Positions 50,751 through 60,233 are shown, counted from the first letter of the stretch. The stretch is 64,000 nt of DNA from DASSKP01 sp035695045 (GCA_035695045.1 DASSEX010000008.1:57948-121947), one strand, 5' to 3'. Numbers and translations: made by a program. Notes: generated by a model from the letters alone, not told the origin.

Positions 50751-51929
50751 GTGTTCAAGAAGGTCCGTGAGGAGCTGCGGACGCAGCTCGACGAGATCCG
50801 CTCGGCCGGCCTCTACAAGTCGGAGCGGGTCATCGAGACGCCGCAGAAGGCGAGCATCCGCGTCGCCGACTCCGAGGTCCTCAACCTCTGCGCCAACAAC
50901 TACCTCGGCCTCGCCGACGACCCGCGCATCGTCGCCGCGGCCCGCGACGCGCTCGACCGCTGGGGCTACGGCATGGCGAGTGTGCGCTTCATCTGCGGGA
51001 CGCAGACCGTGCACAAGGACCTCGAGCGCAAGCTGTCGGAGTTCCTCGGCACCGAGGACACGATCCTCTACTCGTCCTGCTTCGACGCCAACGGTGGACT
51101 GTTCGAGACGTTGCTCGACGACACCGACGCGGTCATCAGCGACGAGCTGAACCACGCGTCGATCATCGACGGCGTACGGCTGTCGAAGGCGCAGCGCTAC
51201 CGCTACCGCAACCGCGACATGGCCGACCTCGAGGAACAGCTCAAGGCGACGTCCGGTGCGCGCCGGCGGCTGATCGCGACGGACGGTGTCTTCTCGATGG
51301 ACGGCTACGTCGCCCCGCTGCGGGAGATCTGCGACCTCGCCGACCGTTACGACGCGATGGTCATGGTCGACGACTCGCACGCCGTCGGTTTCGTCGGCGA
51401 GCGCGGGCGCGGGACGCCTGAGCTGCACGGCGTCACCGACCGGATCGACATCATCACCGGCACCCTCGGCAAGGCGCTGGGCGGTGCGAGCGGTGGCTAC
51501 GTCAGCGCACGCAAGGAGATCGTCGACCTGCTGCGCCAGCGCTCTCGTCCTTACCTCTTCTCCAACTCGGTGGCCCCGGCGATCGTCGCCGCGTCGCTGG
51601 TCGTCCTCGACCTGCTCGAGAAGAGCGACGACCTCCGGGCGACCCTGCGGGAGAACACGTCCTGGTTCCGCGACGAGATGACGTCCGCCGGCTTCGACGT
51701 GCTCCCCGGCGACCATCCGATCGTCCCCGTCATGATCGGCGATGCCGCGCTCGCCGGGCGGATGGCCGACGCCCTGCTCGATCGCGGCGTCTACGTGATC
51801 GGCTTCAGCTACCCGGTCGTGCCGATGGGCAAGGCACGCATCCGGACCCAGGTCTCCGCCGCGCACACCCGCGACGACCTCCAGCGCGCCGTCGACGCCT
51901 TCAAAGCCGTCCGCGACCAGCTCGGCTGA
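50751..51929 (+). CDS. kbl: Glycine C-acetyltransferase (2-amino-3-ketobutyrate CoA ligase)
   Basis: Protein of 392 residues, a PLP enzyme of the alpha-oxoamine synthase family. The PLP lysine lies in GTLGKALGGASGGYV (about residue 244), and the histidine in MVDDSHAVGFVG. N-terminal LCANNYLGLADD is a family hallmark. It splits 2-amino-3-ketobutyrate into glycine and acetyl-CoA, completing the route started by Tdh. GTG start with GAGAGGGG about 6 bases upstream. Confidence 0.95.
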   Translation: MFKKVREELRTQLDEIRSAGLYKSERVIETPQKASIRVADSEVLNLCANNYLGLADDPRIVAAARDALDRWGYGMASVRFICGTQTVHKDLERKLSEFLGTEDTILYSSCFDANGGLFETLLDDTDAVISDELNHASIIDGVRLSKAQRYRYRNRDMADLEEQLKATSGARRRLIATDGVFSMDGYVAPLREICDLADRYDAMVMVDDSHAVGFVGERGRGTPELHGVTDRIDIITGTLGKALGGASGGYVSARKEIVDLLRQRSRPYLFSNSVAPAIVAASLVVLDLLEKSDDLRATLRENTSWFRDEMTSAGFDVLPGDHPIVPVMIGDAALAGRMADALLDRGVYVIGFSYPVVPMGKARIRTQVSAAHTRDDLQRAVDAFKAVRDQLG

Positions 51930-51948
51930 GTCTTGGCCCGGGCTGGGG

Positions 51949-52686
51949 TCAGAGTGAGCTGTGCATCTCCCAGACGAGGATCTCGGCGCCGGACGAACCG
52001 GCCGTGACGCGCTGGCCATCCGCCGCGGTGATCCGGGCGGCGTCTCCTGTGGAGAGCTCGCCCGCTCCTTCGAGAGACACGTCGCCCTTCGCGACGTACA
52101 GGTGGACGTACGGCGCCGACGCGAGGGCGACGCTCTCCCCGGCGGCGAGGCGGCCGGCGAACAGCGCGGCGTCCTTCTGCTGGATCGTGATCGCCGCGTC
52201 GTGCCCGCGACCTGAGGCGACCGGCACCAGGCCGCCACGCGCGAGCGCCTCGCCGATGTCCAGCTGCTCGTAGCCCGGGGTCAGCCGCTGCTGGTCCGGC
52301 ACGACCCACATCTGCACGAAGTGGACCGGCTCGTCGGTCGAGGCGTCCGGCACCAGCCGCCAGGCGTCGTTCTTCTCCGAGTGCAGGATCCCGCTGCCGG
52401 CGGTCATCCGCTGCGCGAGTCCGGGATAGATGACGCCGCTGTGCCCCTCGGAGTCCTGGTGCACGAGCTGCCCGTCGAGGACCCACGTGACGATCTCCAT
52501 GTCACGGTGCGGATGGGTCTCGAAGCCCGTCCCGGGAGCCACCACGTCGTCGTTGGAGACGAGCAGCAGTCCGAAGTGGGTGTTGGCCGGGTCGTAGTGG
52601 TGGCCGAAGGAGAAGGAGTGCCGTGACTCCAGCCAGCCGGCTGTCGTCCAGAACCGCTCGCCGGCACGTCGAAGGTCGATGGTCAT
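51949..52686 (-). CDS. Pirin family protein
   Basis: Protein of 245 residues with two cupin domains. The N-terminal metal ligands are in FETHPHRDMEIVTWVLDG and SGILHSEKN. Pirins in bacteria act as quercetinase-like oxygenases or redox-linked regulators; the substrate is unknown. The ATG at 52686 begins the family-typical MTIDLRRAGERFWT. Convergent with kbl. Confidence 0.9.
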   Translation of the reverse strand: MTIDLRRAGERFWTTAGWLESRHSFSFGHHYDPANTHFGLLLVSNDDVVAPGTGFETHPHRDMEIVTWVLDGQLVHQDSEGHSGVIYPGLAQRMTAGSGILHSEKNDAWRLVPDASTDEPVHFVQMWVVPDQQRLTPGYEQLDIGEALARGGLVPVASGRGHDAAITIQQKDAALFAGRLAAGESVALASAPYVHLYVAKGDVSLEGAGELSTGDAARITAADGQRVTAGSSGAEILVWEMHSSL

Positions 52687-52825
52687 AGCGGGTGCAACAC
52701 TCCTGGCGCTCGGAGTAGTCCGTACGGACGATCTGGCTCCGCCGTTCATACCGAATCCGCTCGATCCCCTCACGCTTTCCGCCGTCCGGGCCGAGGATGT
52801 GTCAACGCGTAGGGGGAGGTGCCTG

Positions 52826-53665
52826 ATGGCCCGCAGGCGCACAGCGGAGATCGTTTCTCTGGACGAGCATCCCAACCTGCCCGAGATCCTCGGCGTCCTG
52901 GCTCAGCTCGCCCATGTCTCGGACGCCGACCTCCCCCGCCTCGCCAAGGCCTGGCACAACACCGTCTTCCTCGCCGAGGCCCGCGCCCGTGCTCTGAGCC
53001 CTGACTCGCCGCTGGTCCTCGAGGTCCTGTCCGCCTTCGAAGCGGTTCAGGCGCTCTTCGCCGACGACCTGTCCGGCGAGGAGGACTACCTGTCCGTCGA
53101 GCCGGAGATCGCCTCGGTCGCCCTCAAGGCGATCCGCGATGCGATCGCCGCCGCGTACGCCCGGCCGGTCCTCTCCCGGACCGAGCACAGCGCGCTGATG
53201 GCGTCCTGGCGAGCGGTCTACCCGATCGACCTGGTCGAGGAGCCCGACCTCGGCGAGCGTGGCCACGAGATCAAGACCCTGCTGTCGGCGATGCCGCGGC
53301 TCGCCATGCGCTGCCACGACGACGAGGCCGCTCGGCTCTTCGAGTCGATCGTCGACATCAGCTGGGTGCTCGACGAGGACGTTCGTGGCGTGGCCCGCCA
53401 GGAGGCATGGAACGCCGCGGTCCTCACCAACCGCCGCCGGGTCTGGGAGCTGGTCCGGCGCAGCGGCGCCGAAGGCATCGGCCGCTACTGCCCGTCCTGC
53501 CGCACCCGCAACGACGACGACCAGACGACGCGCGTCCTCGCGCTCTGCCTGGACGCCGCCTGCGCGATGCTCGTGTCGGACGCGATCGACGACAACCTGC
53601 TCGACGTGCTGACCCTGCCGGTGCAGTCGCTCATCCCGCGGCAGCGCACCAACAGCGACGACTGA
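52826..53665 (+). CDS. Hypothetical helical protein
   Basis: Protein of 279 residues, almost all helical and rich in Ala, Leu, Asp and Glu. Cysteines occur in MRCHD, YCPSCR and LCLDAACAML, possibly a metal site near residue 225. The ATG at 52826 follows GGGGGAGG, which decides it over a longer frame. I do not recognise the family. The next gene is convergent, 12 bases away. Confidence 0.65.
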   Translation: MARRRTAEIVSLDEHPNLPEILGVLAQLAHVSDADLPRLAKAWHNTVFLAEARARALSPDSPLVLEVLSAFEAVQALFADDLSGEEDYLSVEPEIASVALKAIRDAIAAAYARPVLSRTEHSALMASWRAVYPIDLVEEPDLGERGHEIKTLLSAMPRLAMRCHDDEAARLFESIVDISWVLDEDVRGVARQEAWNAAVLTNRRRVWELVRRSGAEGIGRYCPSCRTRNDDDQTTRVLALCLDAACAMLVSDAIDDNLLDVLTLPVQSLIPRQRTNSDD

Positions 53666-53677
53666 GTCGTCGACGGC

Positions 53678-54958
53678 TCAGCGGTCCGTGAGCTGACGCG
53701 GGTCAGCCACCCGCAGCTTGTCGACGACCGCTTCCCGTACGGCGTCCACGACGGCTTGTCGGTCGTCGCCGCTCCTGATGCCCTTGGCAAGTTCGGCGTC
53801 GTCGGCATAGCCGACGGCCTCGAGCCTGGCGCGGTGCCGCTCCGCCAACACCGGCCCGAGCACGATCTCGCGGTCGACGGTCGCGAGCGCGCGGTCGACG
53901 ACGCGCGCGAGGAAGCCGTCGTGACCCGGCAGCTCGAGACCTGCCAGCCACTCCCGGGTGGCAGTGATCAGCTCGCTCGCCGTAGGCCGGTCGTGCGGCC
54001 CGGCTCCGTCGATGTCGGAGGCAGGGAGGTCGTCGATCGGCCGCGACCCCACGAGAAGGTCGAGCAGGTCGAGCTCGACCTCGCAGATGCGACGTCCGAT
54101 GACCGCGAGCTCTACCGACCGCACCGCCCCGGACAGATGCGTCGCCGCCTGCTGGGCGCAGATCACCGCCCACCGCAGCGTGCCGTACGCCTCCCACCAG
54201 GCGAGCGTCTCCGCATCGACGTGAGGGCCGCCCGCGGCGGCGTACGCCGTGAGCAGCTCGTCTCGCTCACCGACGCCGGCGACCGGCAGCCGGCTGCCGA
54301 AACGCCACGACCGTACGCACAGCCAGCCGAGATCCTCGGCAGCGTCACCGACGTGTGCGAGCTCCCAGTCGAGGACACCGACGAGACCGGTCGGGTCGAC
54401 CATGAGGTTGCCGAGGCGGAAGTCGCCGTGTACGACGACGCGGGCGGTCGGTGCCGGCCGCGAACGGTCGAGCCTTCGTAGACCCAGCTCCAGGGCTGGG
54501 TGCGGCTCGTCGAACCCGTCCAACGTCTCGCGCAGGTCGGCGAGCACATCCGCCGGTTCCGGCAGGCCGTCGACCTCGACGGCGGCGACCCCGCGGTGCA
54601 GCTTCGCCAGTGCGTGCGCGAGCTGTTCGACGAGCCGAGACCTCGCGTCGGCATAGACGTCGTCACGGAGGATGCGGCGAGCGATCGTCTCTCCGTCGAG
54701 CCACGACATCACGATCGACGTGTCGTCGGCGTCGACGACGTCGGCGACCGGCACGCCCGCGGCAGCAGCCGCGCGCAACAGTGCCGCTTCGCGGCGCATC
54801 GCGCCGCCTCGGGGTGCGCCCGCGGGATCGCGCCGAAGCACCAGGCGGTGCCCGTCGAGCTCGAACGCCCAGGTCTCGCGCGATGCGCCCCCGAGCAGAC
54901 GGGTCAGCCCGGTGACCTCTCCCCCGAGCCGCTGCCCGAGCTCTAGCTCCAGGGCCAC
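53678..54958 (-). CDS. Aminoglycoside-phosphotransferase-fold kinase (ACAD-linked)
   Basis: Protein of 426 residues. The APH kinase core shows VVVHGDFRLGNLMVDP (catalytic loop) and GVLDWELAHVGDAAEDLG (metal Asp). Such proteins occur next to acyl-CoA dehydrogenases and fused to them in ACAD10/11, where they phosphorylate 4-hydroxyacyl groups. The C-terminal ~100 residues are an extra helical part. The GTG start lies 16 bases inside the end of the acyl-CoA dehydrogenase gene, so translation is coupled. Confidence 0.88.
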   Translation of the reverse strand: MALELELGQRLGGEVTGLTRLLGGASRETWAFELDGHRLVLRRDPAGAPRGGAMRREAALLRAAAAAGVPVADVVDADDTSIVMSWLDGETIARRILRDDVYADARSRLVEQLAHALAKLHRGVAAVEVDGLPEPADVLADLRETLDGFDEPHPALELGLRRLDRSRPAPTARVVVHGDFRLGNLMVDPTGLVGVLDWELAHVGDAAEDLGWLCVRSWRFGSRLPVAGVGERDELLTAYAAAGGPHVDAETLAWWEAYGTLRWAVICAQQAATHLSGAVRSVELAVIGRRICEVELDLLDLLVGSRPIDDLPASDIDGAGPHDRPTASELITATREWLAGLELPGHDGFLARVVDRALATVDREIVLGPVLAERHRARLEAVGYADDAELAKGIRSGDDRQAVVDAVREAVVDKLRVADPRQLTDR

Positions 54959-56130
54959 TGTGACGGGTCGCTCGACGCGAGCTGGCGAGCCACCACCATC
55001 CGGTGCACCTCGTCCGGGCCGTCGTACAGGCGCGCGTAGCGAGCCTCTCGATACATCTTCTCCAGCGGAGTGTCGGCGGTCACGCCGAGTGCTCCGTGCA
55101 CCTGGATCGCGCGGTCGATGACGTTGTGCAGCATGGTCGCGCCCCAGAACTTGATGAGGCTGATCTCGACACGCGCCTCGTCACCGGTGTCCATCCGTCG
55201 GGCGGCGTCGAGGGTCATGAGCCGTGCGGCCTGGATCTCCGCCGCGGACTCGGCGATGTAGCGCTGGATCTCGCCCTTCTCCCGCAACAGCGAGCCGTGC
55301 GCGAAGCGCGTATTGGCCCGCGCGACCATCAGCTCGAACGCGCGCTGGGCCTGGCCGAGCCAGCGCATGCAGTGGAAGATGCGGCCGGGTCCGAGTCGCT
55401 TCTGCGCGATGAGGAATCCCTTGCCGCGCTCACCGAGCAGGTTGTCGTGGGGGACCCGCACGTCGCGGTAGTAGACCTCGCAGTGGTCGCCGTGGGTCGT
55501 CCCCATCGTCGGGACGGCGCGCACGATGTCGTAGCCCGGCGCGTCGGTCGGCACGATGATCGCGGAGAACTGCGCGTGCTTGCTCGGCGCGTCCGGATCG
55601 GTCTTCGCGAACACCGTCGTGAACGACGCACGTTGCGCGCCGGTGGTGAACCACTTGTGTCCGTTGATGACCCACGTGTCGCCGTCGAGCACCGCGGTGG
55701 TCTGCATCTGCGTCGGGTCCGAGCCGGCGACCTCCGGCTCGGTGAGCCCGACGCTCGGATAGATCTCGCCCGCGACGAGCGGCTTGAGCCATCGCTCACG
55801 TTGCTCGTCCGACGCGTAGAGATGCAGCATGATCGAGTCCTGCATCGACACCGTGCCGACGGCCATCTGCCCGTACTCCGACCGGCCGATGATCTCGTTG
55901 AGGTAGACGAAGTCCATGAACGGCAGGCCGCCGCCACCGATCTCCGCCGGGTGACCGAGTGCCCAGAGGTCGCGCTTCTTCGCCTCGGCCTTCAGGTCCT
56001 CGAGCTTGTCCGCGGCAACGAGCGGGTCGTGCCCGGTGAGCACAGGTTCGGCAGGGATGACCTCGCCGTCGATGAAGTCCTTCATCCGTCGCCGGAGGTC
56101 GGCGAGCTCGGGGCGCAGCTGTTCAGGCAT
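54943..56130 (-). CDS. Acyl-CoA dehydrogenase
   Basis: Protein of 395 residues of the FAD-linked ACAD family. VGLTEPEVAGSDPTQMQTTA and GHKWFTTGAQRASF are flavin and substrate motifs; IQVHGALGVTADTPLEKMYR and YDGPDEVHRMVVARQL near the end include the usual catalytic-base region. It introduces a double bond into an acyl-CoA with electron transfer flavoprotein as acceptor. The ATG at 56130 overlaps the PhyH gene end by 8 bases. With the neighbours it should take part in breakdown of an unusual (hydroxylated or branched) acid. Confidence 0.92.
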   Translation of the reverse strand: MPEQLRPELADLRRRMKDFIDGEVIPAEPVLTGHDPLVAADKLEDLKAEAKKRDLWALGHPAEIGGGGLPFMDFVYLNEIIGRSEYGQMAVGTVSMQDSIMLHLYASDEQRERWLKPLVAGEIYPSVGLTEPEVAGSDPTQMQTTAVLDGDTWVINGHKWFTTGAQRASFTTVFAKTDPDAPSKHAQFSAIIVPTDAPGYDIVRAVPTMGTTHGDHCEVYYRDVRVPHDNLLGERGKGFLIAQKRLGPGRIFHCMRWLGQAQRAFELMVARANTRFAHGSLLREKGEIQRYIAESAAEIQAARLMTLDAARRMDTGDEARVEISLIKFWGATMLHNVIDRAIQVHGALGVTADTPLEKMYREARYARLYDGPDEVHRMVVARQLASSDPSQWPWS

Positions 56131-56911
56131 CTGACGACTCCTCCAACACACGGCGCGGATGACGACCGTCGACGTAACCGACGAACGGCGGATGGATGCC
56201 GTAACCCAACAGCTCCTGCAGCCGCGGGTCCAACGTCCGCACGACGTCGCGCGGCACGGCAAGCACATGGTTCTCCTGCTGCCGCAGCCAGCCCGCGGCG
56301 TACTCCAGCAACACACCGAGACGCGGCCGGTCGGTCGTGTTCGCACCGCCGCCGTGCCACAACGTGCCGAGGAGAAACAGCACCGACCCTGCCGGCATCG
56401 TGACGGGCACTGTCTCGTCCGGGTCGACCGGCATCCGGTCCGCCCAGAGGTGGCTGCCCGGCACGACCCTGGTCGCACCGTTGGCTTCGGTGAAGTCGTC
56501 GAGCGCCCACATCGTGTTGACCACGACCTGTGGGTGCGGCCGCGGCAACGGGTAGATGCCGTCATCGGTGTGCAGGACCTGCGCCTTCTCTCCCGGGCCG
56601 ATCTCGATCCCGGTCGGCGCACTGAGCTGGTACGACGTCCCGAGCACCGCATCGAGCACCCCGAGCAGCAGCGGATGAACCGCCAACGCGTCGAACGCCC
56701 GCGTCTTCGCGAACAACGCGTAGATGCGCCGGGTGCTGAACCCCTCGAAGTCGTTGCGGCCGGTCGGCGTCCGCTCGAGCACGTCGGTGAGGCCGGTCCG
56801 GACGGCCGCCGCCTCGTCCGCGGACAGCAGACGCTCGACGACGGCGAACCCGTCCCTGTCGAGGTCGGCGAGCACCTGCGTGAGCAGCGTCGCGTCCAGC
56901 GTGGCGGTCAC
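56123..56911 (-). CDS. Phytanoyl-CoA dioxygenase (PhyH) family protein
   Basis: Protein of 262 residues of the Fe(II)/2-oxoglutarate oxygenases. The HxD iron motif is LHTDDGIYPL, the distal His is in LWHGGGANTTDRPRLGVL with the 2-oxoglutarate Arg, and GATRVVPGSHLW is a family landmark. It hydroxylates a substrate at an unactivated carbon. It is the first gene of a unit with an acyl-CoA dehydrogenase and a kinase, which suggests alpha- or gamma-hydroxy acid processing. GTG start at 56911. Confidence 0.88.
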   Translation of the reverse strand: MTATLDATLLTQVLADLDRDGFAVVERLLSADEAAAVRTGLTDVLERTPTGRNDFEGFSTRRIYALFAKTRAFDALAVHPLLLGVLDAVLGTSYQLSAPTGIEIGPGEKAQVLHTDDGIYPLPRPHPQVVVNTMWALDDFTEANGATRVVPGSHLWADRMPVDPDETVPVTMPAGSVLFLLGTLWHGGGANTTDRPRLGVLLEYAAGWLRQQENHVLAVPRDVVRTLDPRLQELLGYGIHPPFVGYVDGRHPRRVLEESSDA

Positions 56912-56955
56912 GAACGCGACCGTACGCCGTCCGCCCCGGCCGCACGAGACCTCTA

Positions 56956-56970
56956 CCGAATCTCATTCGG
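56956..56970. promoter_or_regulatory. Palindromic operator candidate between divergent units
   Basis: CCGAATCTCATTCGG, a perfect 6-bp inverted repeat with a 3-base centre. It is 45 bases upstream of the PhyH start and 24 bases before the MFS start, covering both likely promoters. The size and symmetry fit a TetR- or MarR-type site; no such regulator gene is in the immediate area. Confidence 0.55.
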
Positions 56971-56993
56971 AATTTCGCGAGATTGGGCCGACA

Positions 56994-58235
56994 ATGGAGT
57001 CCATGGCCGTCCCCGATCTGCTGCCCCGCGCTGCAGAGGACGGCGTCGCCGGACGCGCGGTCGCGCGCCTGCAGCGGAACCGGGCCTTCGCCCTGCTCTG
57101 GGCGGGCGCGACGGCGGGCCGGCTCGCCACGGAGATGTACGGCGTCGCCGTCGTACTGTTCGTCCTCGCCGAGACCGGCAGCGCGCATCTGGCCGGGCTG
57201 ACGGTCGCGGCCGCGACGTTCCCGACGGTCATCACGGGGCCGCTCGTGGGTGCCTGGCTCGACCGCACGCCGCGGCGGCGGCTGGCCTTCCTGCTCAGCC
57301 CGATGATCCTGGTCGCGGCGATGGCCGGGTTCCTCGTCGCCGGTGGACGGTCGCCCGGCTGGGTCCTCGTCCTGCTCGGTTTCGTCGCGGGTCTCCCGTC
57401 GCCGGTGCGCACCGGCGGGTTCAGCGGCCTCATCCCCACTGTCGTCCCGGAGGCGGTGCTGCCGCGCGCCTACGGGTTCGAGGCGGCGAGCTACAACATC
57501 GCGGGCATCGCCGGCCCCGCGGCGGCCGGAGCCGTCGCCGGTGCCGCCGGCGCGAGCTGGGCGATCGTCGCGACGATGGCGGTGGCGCTGCTCGCCCTCG
57601 CGGTCATCGCGCAGGTGCCGATCGCCCCAGGTGACCCGTCGTCGGCGCGGACCGTGCGCAGCATGCTCAACGACGGTCTCGGCCTGCTCTGGCGGGTCCG
57701 TCCGCTGCGCGCGGTCAGCGTCGCGACGACGATCAGCCAGGGCGCCTTCGGCCTGGTCGTCGTCGCCTACCCCCTGCTTGCGCAGACGCTCCATCACAAG
57801 CGCGCCGTCGGTGGCCTGCTCTTCTCCGTGTTCGCGGTCGGCGCTCTGGCGGGGTCAGTCGTTTACGCGCGCCTCGCCACGAAGGTGAGCGACGAGCTCG
57901 TCGTCTACACCGGCCTGGCGGCCTTCGGCCTGCTGCTCGCCGGCGTCGGTCTCGCGCCGACGCTTCCGCTCGCCCTCGTCATCTCACTCGTCGCGGGCTT
58001 CTCGGACGGGCCCCTTCTCGCCGCAACGCTCAACCTGCGGCAGCGCGTCTCGCCGGACCACCTGCGCACGCAGGTCTTCACGACCGCGGCGAGCCTCAAG
58101 ATCGGTGCGTTCGCGATCGGCTCCGCTCTCGCCGGCTTCGCGGCCTCGTCGTGGGGCGCGCGCGGAATGCTCATCGCGGCGGGAGCGAGTCAACTCGTCG
58201 CGGCCGCCGTCGGCCTCGCCACCCGCTACCTCTAA
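56994..58235 (+). CDS. MFS transporter
   Basis: Protein of 413 residues with 12 expected membrane helices. GPLVGAWLDRTPRRRLAFL is the loop 2-3 signature. The general pattern is of the drug/solute exporter branch (enterobactin exporter-like). The substrate is unknown; its divergent neighbour is an acid-breakdown operon. An ATG at 57003 (MAVPDLLP) is an alternative start; no clear ribosome site for either. The gene ends 9 bases before a 62-bp palindrome. Confidence 0.88.
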   Translation: MESMAVPDLLPRAAEDGVAGRAVARLQRNRAFALLWAGATAGRLATEMYGVAVVLFVLAETGSAHLAGLTVAAATFPTVITGPLVGAWLDRTPRRRLAFLLSPMILVAAMAGFLVAGGRSPGWVLVLLGFVAGLPSPVRTGGFSGLIPTVVPEAVLPRAYGFEAASYNIAGIAGPAAAGAVAGAAGASWAIVATMAVALLALAVIAQVPIAPGDPSSARTVRSMLNDGLGLLWRVRPLRAVSVATTISQGAFGLVVVAYPLLAQTLHHKRAVGGLLFSVFAVGALAGSVVYARLATKVSDELVVYTGLAAFGLLLAGVGLAPTLPLALVISLVAGFSDGPLLAATLNLRQRVSPDHLRTQVFTTAASLKIGAFAIGSALAGFAASSWGARGMLIAAGASQLVAAAVGLATRYL

Positions 58236-58243
58236 CCCCACGT

Positions 58244-58305
58244 GTTGAGTGCGACGTAATCCCCCTTGGACAGGGGTCCGTTAGGGGGATTACGTCGCAC
58301 TCAAC
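58244..58305. repeat. 62-bp palindromic repeat, left copy
   Basis: Perfect inverted repeat with 22-base arms (58244-58265 and 58284-58305) and an 18-base loop (TTGGACAGGGGTCCGTTA) that can itself form GGAC/GTCC. The left arm begins GTTGAGTGCGACGTAATC. Sits between the convergent MFS and SARP genes, and ends 3 bases before the SARP stop codon. A second copy at 61320 differs at two positions. May be a two-way terminator or a mobile extragenic palindrome. Confidence 0.92.
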
Positions 58306-58308
58306 CGG

Positions 58309-60177
58309 TCAGGGCGACCTGATCTGCCAAGCCTCGCCGGTGTCGTAGCTGTCCACCCAGAGGAAACCGCCCGCGAACACGACGTTCTGTGCAACGCCCG
58401 GCAAGGTGAACCTGCGGACGACGCGCATCGTGCGCGGGTCGATCTTGCTCAACGTCGCGTCACTGTTCCCCGTCCAGACGAACCCGTCGCCCACGGCCAC
58501 GCTCCCGGTGAAGCCGCCTGCCTCGGCCGAGGTCGTGGCGACCTTCCCGGTGACCTTGTCGCGCCTCGGATCGATCCGGAACAGGACCTCACGGTCGGCG
58601 ACGTACCGCTTCACCCAGACGGCGCCTTCGCCGTAGGCAATCGGCATCGAGGAGTCCGTCGACCCGAAGCCGTCGACGCGGGCGACGAGCTTGCCCGTCG
58701 ACGGGTCGAACCGCAGCAGATGGGCGGCATCGGCGTCGGCCACCCACACGCCCCCGGGTGCGACGACCAGTGGGTCGTCCCAGTCGTTCTCCCCGCCGTC
58801 ATAGCGGTGCCGCAGCACCACCTTGTTGCTCTGCAGGCTCACGGCCACGAGGGTGTGATCGCGCGAGGTCACCCACATGTCCTCGAAACCGAACGCCGTC
58901 TGTGCGCCGTCCACGTTGATCCGCGCCGTGACCCGATGTCGCAGCTCGTCGAAGCGCGTCAGCGGGCCGGCAGGCGCCGGCACCCAGACCGATCCGGCCG
59001 CCTCGACCGGCAACCCGCTCTGGAACCCCACGACGGGAAAGGTCGCGACTTCGCGTCCCGTCGCGCGTGACCATTCGTGCAGGGTCATGTCGTGATGCCC
59101 GGCGCCCCAGACGTCGTGCGCACTCACCGCGCAGCAGCTGGGTTGGACCAGGTTGTACGTCGCCACGATCGCCGCAGCGGGCGGCGAAGGGGCCGCAGCC
59201 GTCGTCGGGCTCGCGGAGCCGGACAGTGCGGACGTCCTGGCTGTGGTCGGTGAGCCGGACGGGCGGTCCGAACCGGTGACGGCGTACGCCACCACAAGAG
59301 CGACCACGACTCCAAGGGCAGCCACCCCCACGCCGACCGCCCGGCGCCGACTCCGGTAGGGCGCGGCTTGCGACCCCGTCGGCACGGTCTGCGTGGCTTC
59401 GGCCGCAGCCGCGCTGACAGCCTTCGCGGGCGCTTCGCGCAGCACCTCCGCATGGGCTTCGGTCAGCATGCTGCCCGGATCGACTCCGAGGTCCTGCGCC
59501 AACGCCCGCCTCGCCACGTCGTACTGCGCGAGCGCGTCCGACCTGTTGCCCGTCGCATGCAGGACGCGGATGAGGAGGGACTGCGCCTGCTCGTTCAACG
59601 GATCGGCGCGCACCAGCGCGCGCAGCGTCTCCACCACCCTCGCCGGCGGCACGCCGAGGCGGAGGTGCTCGCGGGCGGCGTCGAGGAGCAGTGTGGTGCG
59701 CAAAGCGTCGAGCTCTGCCCGGGCCACCGACACGTAAGGCGCGTCGAGGTTGTGCAGCGGCTCCCCGACCCAGAGCGACAACGCCCGCTCGATGAGATCC
59801 AGCGCCTGCCGTGGGTCGCCCGATGCCGATACAGCTGCCGCCTCGTCCCGCAGGGCGCGCGCGAGATGCGCATCGATCCGCGATGGGTCGAGGTCGAGGC
59901 GGTAACCCTGACCTGTGGTCGTGACCACGGCGATGCCATCGAGCGAGGCACGCAGCCTGGACATGTAGTTGTGGACGATCGCCACGGCTGTGGCCGGCGC
60001 GCGGTCGCCCCACACCTCGTCGACGAGGACGGGGGTCGCCTGCACGGTGTTGGGGTGCAACGCCAGCCATGCAAGGAGCGCTTGCTCCTTGCCCGCACGC
60101 ACCGTAGTGCGCCCCGGTGGTGAGTCGACCGCGACAGACCCGAGCAGGCGGATCGCCGGCCGCGACGCGGCGCGCAC
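58309..60177 (-). CDS. Membrane-anchored SARP-type regulator with extracytoplasmic beta-propeller
   Basis: Protein of 622 residues. Residues 1-100 are an OmpR-type winged helix (VRAGKEQALLAWLALHPN), 102-250 a BTAD domain of the SARP class, then a basic stop-transfer and single membrane helix (281-301), a Ser/Thr/Pro linker, and from about 330 a propeller-like domain with repeats such as GVWVADADAAHLLRFDPSTG and VWTGNSDATLSKIDPRT. This resembles a one-piece sensor that binds DNA inside and a ligand outside. The gene is divergent from a lipoprotein with the same kind of repeats. GTG start at 60177 with a poor ribosome site. Confidence 0.88.
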   Translation of the reverse strand: MRAASRPAIRLLGSVAVDSPPGRTTVRAGKEQALLAWLALHPNTVQATPVLVDEVWGDRAPATAVAIVHNYMSRLRASLDGIAVVTTTGQGYRLDLDPSRIDAHLARALRDEAAAVSASGDPRQALDLIERALSLWVGEPLHNLDAPYVSVARAELDALRTTLLLDAAREHLRLGVPPARVVETLRALVRADPLNEQAQSLLIRVLHATGNRSDALAQYDVARRALAQDLGVDPGSMLTEAHAEVLREAPAKAVSAAAAEATQTVPTGSQAAPYRSRRRAVGVGVAALGVVVALVVAYAVTGSDRPSGSPTTARTSALSGSASPTTAAAPSPPAAAIVATYNLVQPSCCAVSAHDVWGAGHHDMTLHEWSRATGREVATFPVVGFQSGLPVEAAGSVWVPAPAGPLTRFDELRHRVTARINVDGAQTAFGFEDMWVTSRDHTLVAVSLQSNKVVLRHRYDGGENDWDDPLVVAPGGVWVADADAAHLLRFDPSTGKLVARVDGFGSTDSSMPIAYGEGAVWVKRYVADREVLFRIDPRRDKVTGKVATTSAEAGGFTGSVAVGDGFVWTGNSDATLSKIDPRTMRVVRRFTLPGVAQNVVFAGGFLWVDSYDTGEAWQIRSP

Positions 60178-60233
60178 GCGCCGAGTTTAGGCCGCAGTTG
60201 GATCTGAATTAGGGGGCTTTCCGAGGCTTGGTG

